DNA from: Arthrobacter sp. SLBN-122
Lineage (GTDB): Bacteria; Actinomycetota; Actinomycetes; Actinomycetales; Micrococcaceae
DNA length: 64,000 bases
Direction: 5' to 3'
NCBI RefSeq assembly: GCF_006715165.1
Contig: NZ_VFMS01000001.1
Location: 2,542,001-2,606,000 of the forward strand
The notes under the pieces are model-generated. The model saw only the letters and a list, made by a program, of their open reading frames with translations, had not been told where the DNA came from and searched no databases. Below, piece by piece: positions 59,185-64,000 of the stretch. Position numbers and translations under genes: made by a program. Within the stretch, counting starts at the first letter, position 1. Every line of letters begins with the position of its first letter.

Positions 59185-59227
59185 AAATACCTGGCGTGGT
59201 GGATATATCACCCGCGTCAGGTATTTT
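59185..59227. terminator. Hairpin between the SRPBCC and TetR genes
   Basis: AAATACCTGGCG (59185-59196) pairs with CGTCAGGTATTT (59215-59226) with one mismatch. The A/T-rich ends suit bidirectional termination between convergent genes. Confidence 0.65.
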
Positions 59228-59267
59228 GCATGCCGCGCTCGAATATGCGCCTCGAAAAGCGGTGGCG

Positions 59268-59843
59268 TCAGGCGGCCCAGCCGCGGGCTATCGCGTCCAG
59301 GGCGGAGTTGTAGGCGCCGGACCAGTCGGCGTCCGGCGGACCTACCTGCGCCAGTTCGAGGCTCACAAGCCCGTGCACCTGGCCCCATATGGCGATGGCG
59401 ACCACTTCCACAGGTTCACTCCTCAGTGTGCCCGCGTCTTGGGCCGCGGCCACGGCCTCCATCAGGGGATCCATCGCGCCCGCAGTGACTTCAGGGCTCG
59501 GCTCGCAATCCACGTAGGCGGCAAGGGCTCCGCCGAACATCAGCCGGTAGAGCGCCCTGTGCTTCAGTGCCCATGTCCGGTAGGCAGCCCCAAGTCCCTG
59601 CAGCCCATCCGGGGCTGCCGCCAGTTGCGAGTCCCGGAAGGAGCGGAAACCATCCTCCACTACGGCAGTGAGGAGCTGGGACTTGCCGCCGAAGAGGGAG
59701 TAGACGGCGGTGGTGGACGTTCCCGCGGCAGACGCCACATCCCGCAAAGTCACCTTGGCCGGCCCGTCCCGGTCTACCAGCTCGGCGGTCGTCACGAGCA
59801 GTTCCTGCCGCAGGGAATCGTTATGGATCACAGGTCTTGCCAT
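59268..59843 (-). CDS. TetR-family transcriptional regulator
   Basis: 191 residues (194 from the ATG at 59852). TetR HTH near residues 10-55: ELLVTTAELVDRDGPAKVTLRDVASAAGTSTTAVYSLFGGKSQLL, then a C-terminal effector domain with WALKHRALYRLMFGG, which matches the TetR_C_33-like family. Divergent from the DUF4188 gene with three GTTTYRTAAC half-sites between them, so it very probably represses itself and that gene. Confidence 0.92.
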   Translation of the reverse strand: MARPVIHNDSLRQELLVTTAELVDRDGPAKVTLRDVASAAGTSTTAVYSLFGGKSQLLTAVVEDGFRSFRDSQLAAAPDGLQGLGAAYRTWALKHRALYRLMFGGALAAYVDCEPSPEVTAGAMDPLMEAVAAAQDAGTLRSEPVEVVAIAIWGQVHGLVSLELAQVGPPDADWSGAYNSALDAIARGWAA

Positions 59844-59853
59844 GCCCTCCATT

Positions 59854-59889
59854 GTTTCATAACCTTGTTTCGTAACGTCGTTACAAAAC
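59854..59889. promoter_or_regulatory. TetR operator with three half-sites
   Basis: GTTTCATAAC (59854-59863) and GTTTCGTAAC (59867-59876) are direct repeats 13 bp apart, and GTTACAAAAC (59880-59889) is the inverted third half-site, forming a near-perfect palindrome GTAAC-GTC-GTTAC with the second. It lies between the divergent TetR and DUF4188 genes. Confidence 0.65.
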
Positions 59890-59917
59890 TTCTTTGCCAC
59901 AACCCAAGGAGCTTCCC

Positions 59918-60424
59918 ATGGCGCAAAGTGTCTTTCCCGGCCGCTACACGGCCGATCCTGGCCGCCACTCAGTGACGGTCTTCCTGATCGGCATGCGGGC
60001 CAACAGGTGGTGGAAGCTGTGGACGGTCGGCAAGGTGGCAAGTGCCATGCCCCGGATGCTCCAGCACCTGGCCGGGGACCCGGCGTCGGGAATGCTGGGG
60101 TACCAGCAGTGGTTCGGCCGGACCACCATGCTGCTCAGTTATTGGGAAAGCCCGGAACACCTGCGGAAATTCGCCGCCGACCGGGAATCCCCCCACCTTG
60201 AACCCTGGCGGCGGTTCATGAGAGAGACTGCCGGAAGCGGAGATGTCGGCGTGTGGCACGAGACCTACCAGGTGCCTGTTGCCGGAATTGAAGTTATTTA
60301 CAACGGGATGCCGCTCTTTGGCCTGGCCAAAGCGACGGCCCATGTTCGGGTGGGAGCCGGGACCAATACTGCCAAGCAACGGATGGGCAGGTTTGGCAGG
60401 CACCCGGCACCGGTCAGGCAATAG
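59918..60424 (+). CDS. DUF4188 domain-containing protein
   Basis: 168 residues. FPGRYTADPGRHSVTVFLIGMRANRWWKLW at the start, then SYWESPEHLRKFAADRESPHLEPWRRF and VGVWHETYQVPVAGIEVIYNGMP match the DUF4188 (monooxygenase-like dimeric barrel) group. There are few obvious cofactor residues. AAGGAG precedes the ATG. Controlled by the adjacent TetR. It overlaps the convergent MocR gene by 11 bp. Confidence 0.9.
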   Translation: MAQSVFPGRYTADPGRHSVTVFLIGMRANRWWKLWTVGKVASAMPRMLQHLAGDPASGMLGYQQWFGRTTMLLSYWESPEHLRKFAADRESPHLEPWRRFMRETAGSGDVGVWHETYQVPVAGIEVIYNGMPLFGLAKATAHVRVGAGTNTAKQRMGRFGRHPAPVRQ

Positions 60425-62018
60425 CCACGTCCGGGGCCTTCCTGAGGCTCCGGCGCAGTTGCGGGGCGGCGTCGAGCCGGTCCTGTGCAGAACGCAAGGC
60501 CAGCACTGCGGTTTCCAGCTTTTCCGGCGGCAGCGTAAACGGCAGGCGGAGATACCGTTCGAACGCACCGCCGATTCCAAACCGTGGCCCCGCCGCCAGC
60601 CGGATGCCGAAGTCCGGAGCAATGACCGTCAGGGCGGTGCTGGTGGGGCCGGGCAACCGGCACCACGCGGACAGGCCCCCTGACGGGTAGAGGGTTTCCC
60701 ATGCCGGGAGGTGGCATGCGAGGAGTTCCAGCAGGACTGCCCGGTTCTCCCGGAGCCCAGCGAGGCGGGCCGGGAGCGGTTCGTCCAGGGCGCGGACCAG
60801 GTGGGCTGCCGCAAGCTGCTCCATGACGGGGCCGCCCAGGTCCAGGGATGTACGGGCGGCTGCAAACCGCTGGATCATGTCCCCTGACGCACGGATCCAG
60901 CCGGTCCGCAGGCCGCCCCAATGGGACTTGCTGAGCGTACCGATGGTCACCACTGCAGGACTGAACGCCGCCACCGGAGTTGTGGGAGCGCCGTCGAGGT
61001 TCAGTTCCCGCAGGGTCTCGTCCACCACCAGGATGGTACCGGCCACAGCAGCCGCCTTCACCAGCTCGCGGCGCTGGCTGTCCGGCATGAGCTGGCCGGT
61101 GGGGTTGTGGAAGTCCGGCACCACATAGGCCATTTTGGGCCGCTGCTGCACTAGTGCGGCCTTGAGCCCCTGCATGTCCCAGGCCACGGTGGCCAGGTTG
61201 CCTGTCCTGCTGGAGCCTGCGGGTTGGAGGACGTGGGTGGGTGTGAATGCCACGGGTACTGCACGGCACCCCGCAGCACGGATGGCATCCAGCGCGTTCG
61301 GGTAGCTCGGATGTTCCACCAGCACCTTGTCCTGCCGGCTGGTCAGGGCGCGAAGGATGATGTTCAGGGCGTGCTGCGCCCCGGAGGTCACCAGTACCTG
61401 GTCTGCCGTGGTGGGCACGCCCGCAGCCGTGTAGCGTGCCGCGACTGCTTCGCGCAGGGGGAGCAGGCCCATGGCGTCGTAACCGAACCCGGGCAGCAGC
61501 GCCGGAAGTTCGGTCAGGGCCGCCGCGAAGGCCCGGTGGACCAATTCACCACTGGCGGGCAGGGATGAATAAGCCAAGTCGATCAAACCCTCCGGCGCTG
61601 CCAATCCGGGTGCTGCCAGCCCGGGTGCTGCCAGTCCCACCGCGCCGGGGCCCGGCGCGTCGGCTACTTCTGCCGCCTTTCCCTGCCGGGACCGCCCCGG
61701 GTTGCCATTCAGTGGGCCACGAAGCACCATGGTGCCCGCCGCCGTCGTGCGTGGAATCCTGGTGCGGCTCCTGCTACCCTGTCCGCCGCTTAGGAAGCCC
61801 TGTTCGCGGAGTTGGCCATAGGCCGCCGTCACCGTGGTCCGGCTGACGCCCAGGGCTGCGGAAAGGGCACGTTCGCTGGGCAGCGCCGTGTCCAGGGCTA
61901 CCCGGCCGTCCAGCACCAGGAGACGGACGACGTCGGCGAGCTCCCGGTAGGCGGGCGACGTCCCGGGATTCCAGGTGCCAAGGAGGCGCGCAAGTGCCGA
62001 TGCGGTGAGGGAAGACAT
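60414..62018 (-). CDS. MocR-type regulator (GntR HTH fused to aminotransferase-like domain)
   Basis: 534 residues. GntR winged helix at about 15-85 (YRELADVVRLLVLDGRVALDTALPSERALSAALGVSRTTVTAAYGQLREQGFL), a linker with three LAAPG-type units (about 125-140), then a fold-type I aminotransferase domain: VTSGAQHALNII, YVVPDFHNPTGQLM, VDETLREL and TLSKSHWGGLRTGW (Lys for PLP). It binds PLP and DNA. The divergent yczE-like gene and a symmetric operator in the 61-bp gap match the YczR-YczE pairs. Confidence 0.93.
   Translation of the reverse strand: MSSLTASALARLLGTWNPGTSPAYRELADVVRLLVLDGRVALDTALPSERALSAALGVSRTTVTAAYGQLREQGFLSGGQGSRSRTRIPRTTAAGTMVLRGPLNGNPGRSRQGKAAEVADAPGPGAVGLAAPGLAAPGLAAPEGLIDLAYSSLPASGELVHRAFAAALTELPALLPGFGYDAMGLLPLREAVAARYTAAGVPTTADQVLVTSGAQHALNIILRALTSRQDKVLVEHPSYPNALDAIRAAGCRAVPVAFTPTHVLQPAGSSRTGNLATVAWDMQGLKAALVQQRPKMAYVVPDFHNPTGQLMPDSQRRELVKAAAVAGTILVVDETLRELNLDGAPTTPVAAFSPAVVTIGTLSKSHWGGLRTGWIRASGDMIQRFAAARTSLDLGGPVMEQLAAAHLVRALDEPLPARLAGLRENRAVLLELLACHLPAWETLYPSGGLSAWCRLPGPTSTALTVIAPDFGIRLAAGPRFGIGGAFERYLRLPFTLPPEKLETAVLALRSAQDRLDAAPQLRRSLRKAPDVAIA
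61597..61641 (-). repeat. 15-bp tandem repeat in the MocR linker
   Basis: Three units of GCTGCCARYCCGGGT type (61597-61611, 61612-61626, 61627-61641) encode the LAAPG repeats between the DNA-binding and aminotransferase domains. Confidence 0.8.
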
Positions 62019-62021
62019 CAG

Positions 62022-62060
62022 GCCAGTATCTCAAACTGGCTATGTATTCCAATGCCAGTT
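62022..62060. promoter_or_regulatory. MocR operator between the regulator and yczE-like genes
   Basis: GCCAGT (62022-62027) and ACTGGC (62035-62040) form an inverted repeat with a 7-bp centre, and another GCCAGT lies at 62054-62059. The sites start 4 bp from the regulator start codon and sit between the two divergent genes. Multiple half-sites in mixed orientation are usual for MocR proteins. Confidence 0.6.
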
Positions 62061-62079
62061 GCGTGGAAAGGTTGGCTGC

Positions 62080-62715
62080 ATGATGACCCGCAGACTCCTC
62101 CAGCTCTTCACCGGCCTTGCCATGTACGGCATCTCGCTCGCCATGTTCATCCGTGCGGGCCTTGGCCTGGATCCCTGGGATGTGTTCCACCAGGGCCTGG
62201 CCAACCGGACCGGCCTAAGCATCGGCGTGGTGGTCATCATTGTGAGTTTCCTGGTCTTGCTGCTGTGGATCCCGCTGCGGCAGTGGCCAGGTTTCGGAAC
62301 GTTGTGCAACGCGGTGCTCGTGGGAGTGTTTGCGGATGTTGGACTGGCGCTTATCCCGGCCGTGTCCCAGATCGCAGGCCAGTTTGCGCTCCTGGGCGGC
62401 GCCATTGTGCTTAATGGCATCGCCTCCGCATGCTACATCGGGGCGCGTTTCGGACCAGGGGCGCGGGACGGGCTGATGACCGGGCTGGCCCGGCGCACCG
62501 GGTGGTCAGTCCGGCTGTCCCGCACGCTCATTGAGGTGTGCGTCCTGGCCATCGGCTGGCTGCTGGGTGGTTCGGTGGGCCTGGGCACCGTGGCCTACGC
62601 CCTGGCCATCGGTCCTTTGGTCCATGTGCTGCTGCCGCGCTTCATGGTTCCCGCTTCCCCGCTGAAGACCGCCGCCGGGGCCACTGCCGTCAAGGCTCCG
62701 GAACACTGTGCCTGA
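62080..62715 (+). CDS. YczE/YyaS-family integral membrane protein
   Basis: 211 residues with five to six membrane segments. The family pattern is visible: LLQLFTGLAMYGISLAMFIRAGLGLDPWDVFHQGLANRTGLSIG, then GTLCNAVLVGVFADVGLALIP, then ASACYIGARFGPGARDGLMTGLARRTGWSVRLSRTLIEV. YczE proteins are paired with MocR-type YczR regulators; the transported or modified substrate is unknown. ATG at 62080 or 62083 (MMTRRL). Confidence 0.88.
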   Translation: MMTRRLLQLFTGLAMYGISLAMFIRAGLGLDPWDVFHQGLANRTGLSIGVVVIIVSFLVLLLWIPLRQWPGFGTLCNAVLVGVFADVGLALIPAVSQIAGQFALLGGAIVLNGIASACYIGARFGPGARDGLMTGLARRTGWSVRLSRTLIEVCVLAIGWLLGGSVGLGTVAYALAIGPLVHVLLPRFMVPASPLKTAAGATAVKAPEHCA

Positions 62716-62823
62716 ACAAGCCTGTGCCTGAACAGGTCAAACACTGAACAGGTCAAGCCCTGAACGGATCTGGCCCTGAACGGATCTGGCCCTGAACGGA
62801 TCTGGCCCTGAACGGATCAAGCC
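62712..62823. repeat. 16-bp tandem repeat, seven units
   Basis: CTGAAC occurs exactly every 16 bp at 62712, 62728, 62744, 62760, 62776, 62792 and 62808. The unit is CTGAACGGATCTGGCC, exact in units four to six and diverged in the first three (CTGAACAGGTCAARCC-like) and the last. The array begins at the yczE stop codon and ends at the convergent nei2 stop codon, filling the whole gap. Confidence 0.9.
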
Positions 62824-63647
62824 GGCGCGGGCTGGCACTTCGGGCAGAAATAGATGTCGCGTTCCTCCTCGCCGTTCGGTTTGCCCAAAAGTCCGCACTG
62901 GATGGGGGTGCCGCATTTCAGGCACGGCTGGCGCTCCCGGCCGTACACCCAGTAGCCGGGCCTGCCCGCCATCCTGCCCACCGGCATGCCGCGGGCGTTG
63001 AGGATGGTCACGCGGCGCCCGGGCCCAAGGTTGACCTCCAAAAGCTGTTTGGCGTCGCTCATCAGGGTCCGCACGTCCGTGACCCCGGAAACAGGAGTAG
63101 CGGGATGGACTGCGGACAGGAAACATGCCTCGCAACGGTAAATGTTGCCGATGCCCGCGAGGTTCCGCTGGTCCAGGAGCGCAACTCCCACCGGCACCTC
63201 GGGCTGGGAGCGGACCCGGCGTTCCGCCTCGTCAAGGTCCCAGTCCGGGCCCAGGAGGTCCGGCCCGAGGAATCCCACGATGGAGTCCTCGTTGGCGGTA
63301 GGCACCACTTCCACAATGCCCAGGGAGAAGCCGACGGCGTCGGCCGCGGCGGTGCGCAGCACGCACCGGGCGGTGAAACCGGGCTTCCGCCACCGTCCGC
63401 CGGGCGGATAGACCTGCCAGGCGCCTTCCATCTTCAGATGTGAGTGGATGGTCAGCCTCTTGTCCTCCGGGCTGACCACCCGCATCAGCAGGTGCTTGCC
63501 CCGGGGGATTACCTCGTCAACGGTCCAGCCGGCCAGGTTCAGCGTGGCGAACCGGGGCACCCGGAAATCGGATGCCAGCAACGTCTGTCCGGCCAGGGCC
63601 TGATGCAGCTGGCGGGCGGCCCGCCAGACGGAATCGCCCTCAGGCAC
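62817..63647 (-). CDS. nei2: Fpg/Nei-family DNA glycosylase (Nei2)
   Basis: 276 residues from a GTG start, N-terminus MPEGDSVWRAARQLHQ with the catalytic Pro2 and Glu3. The H2TH region includes LLDQRNLAGIGNIYRCEACF. The C-terminal zinc finger has CLKCGTPIQC and CPKCQPAPA. It removes oxidised pyrimidines, with beta/delta elimination, in base excision repair. It overlaps the lhr stop by 8 bp, a known actinobacterial lhr-nei2 operon. Confidence 0.93.
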   Translation of the reverse strand: MPEGDSVWRAARQLHQALAGQTLLASDFRVPRFATLNLAGWTVDEVIPRGKHLLMRVVSPEDKRLTIHSHLKMEGAWQVYPPGGRWRKPGFTARCVLRTAAADAVGFSLGIVEVVPTANEDSIVGFLGPDLLGPDWDLDEAERRVRSQPEVPVGVALLDQRNLAGIGNIYRCEACFLSAVHPATPVSGVTDVRTLMSDAKQLLEVNLGPGRRVTILNARGMPVGRMAGRPGYWVYGRERQPCLKCGTPIQCGLLGKPNGEEERDIYFCPKCQPAPA

Positions 63648-64000
63648 GGATCCTCAATCCCTTCGGAGTGGAGTAGGCGCCGGCGGCGCTGAGGGCCGCA
63701 GCGACCGGGGTGTCCAGGATGCCCTGCCCGTTCACTTTCTCCATGATCAGCTTGTCCACGGCTCCCCGGGTCACAACACCCGCCAGCGCCGCCCCCGCAG
63801 CGGCGAGGACGGCCTCGTCATCACTGAACGACAGCAGTGTCTTTCCGCCCCGCTCCACATAGAGGACCAACGCACCGTCCACCAGGACAACCAGCGCACC
63901 GGCTTTCCTGCCCGGGCGGTGACCCGTTCCGGCGTCGTCCTGCAGTGCGGGCCAGGGGAGGGCCGCACCATAGGGGTTGGCGGGATCGGTGGCGGCGAGT
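63640..64000 (-). CDS. lhr: Lhr-type DNA helicase, C-terminal fragment (runs off the window)
   Basis: The visible 119 residues begin LAATDPANPYGAALPWPALQ and continue GHRPGRKAGALVVLVDGALVLYVERGGKTLLSF, matching the extreme C-terminus of actinobacterial Lhr helicases. The protein normally exceeds 1500 residues; the helicase core lies outside the window. Lhr translocates 3' to 5' along single-stranded DNA and is linked to mutagen-induced repair. Its TGA overlaps the nei2 GTG start by 8 bp, so the two are translationally coupled. Confidence 0.85.
   Translation of the reverse strand, partial: LAATDPANPYGAALPWPALQDDAGTGHRPGRKAGALVVLVDGALVLYVERGGKTLLSFSDDEAVLAAAGAALAGVVTRGAVDKLIMEKVNGQGILDTPVAAALSAAGAYSTPKGLRIRA

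Noticed and set aside
62712..62823. CRISPR-like array
   Set aside because: The 16-bp period has no spacers, units are contiguous and no cas genes are present; it is a simple tandem repeat.

Overview
The window is high-GC DNA (well above 60 percent by eye) with GTG starts, short intergenic gaps and gene families typical of Actinobacteria. Protein wording (LysC, the DnaX N-terminus, RamB-type regulator, MocR-YczE, Lhr-Nei2) points to the Micrococcaceae, most likely Arthrobacter or Pseudarthrobacter. That assignment is inference from family resemblance; no search was run. It looks like ordinary chromosome. I saw no transposase, integrase, phage gene or CRISPR array.

Layout. 1-1.4 kb: start of a lipoprotein gene, an OhrR-like MarR regulator, and two small related proteins of unknown function. 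1.4-9 kb: lysC, a membrane protein, recR, dnaX, the SRP RNA gene ffs and tRNA-Ser(GGA). 9-18.7 kb: DUF2236 oxygenase, secreted M23 peptidase, glutathione peroxidase, metallophosphoesterase, a HAD plus Stealth phosphotransferase pair, a two-gene unit ending in a LytR_C protein, TetR and a FrnE-like DsbA. 18.8-22.3 kb: glycosyltransferase plus glycogen-debranching-type glucosidase behind a good promoter. 22.3-25.1 kb: GNAT, D-2-hydroxyacid dehydrogenase and an MFS exporter. 25.2-31 kb: glyoxylate shunt (aceB, aceA) with a divergent RamB/ScfR-type regulator and a low-GC orphan, bracketed by copies of a short repeat family.

31-37.6 kb: a two-component system co-encoded with a TAXI solute-binding lipoprotein, facing an MHS-family organic-acid permease, then pyruvate:quinone oxidoreductase. 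37.7-44.1 kb: a minus-strand run of seven genes (ThiD-family kinase, dienelactone hydrolase, tgt, SRPBCC, unknown, NUDIX-like, VOC). 44.2-50.9 kb: YdeI-like protein, GH32, GH76, SDR plus acyl-CoA dehydrogenase, DUF1684. 50.9-55.5 kb: F420-type reductase, membrane protein, ppc and a small protein. 55.5-64 kb: DedA, macrodomain, RluA-type pseudouridine synthase, ArsR plus SRPBCC, TetR facing DUF4188, MocR facing YczE, nei2 and the 3' end of lhr.

Together, central-carbon genes (aceA, aceB, ppc, poxB, MHS permease and its likely sensor system) are concentrated in the middle, with DNA repair and replication genes at both ends. The most interesting points are the TCS/TAXI/MHS cluster with direct repeats in the promoter region, the MocR-YczE pair with three half-sites, a seven-unit 16-bp tandem array that fills the gap between yczE and nei2, and the repeat family flanking the glyoxylate block. 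I found nothing that clearly qualifies as a wholly new system.
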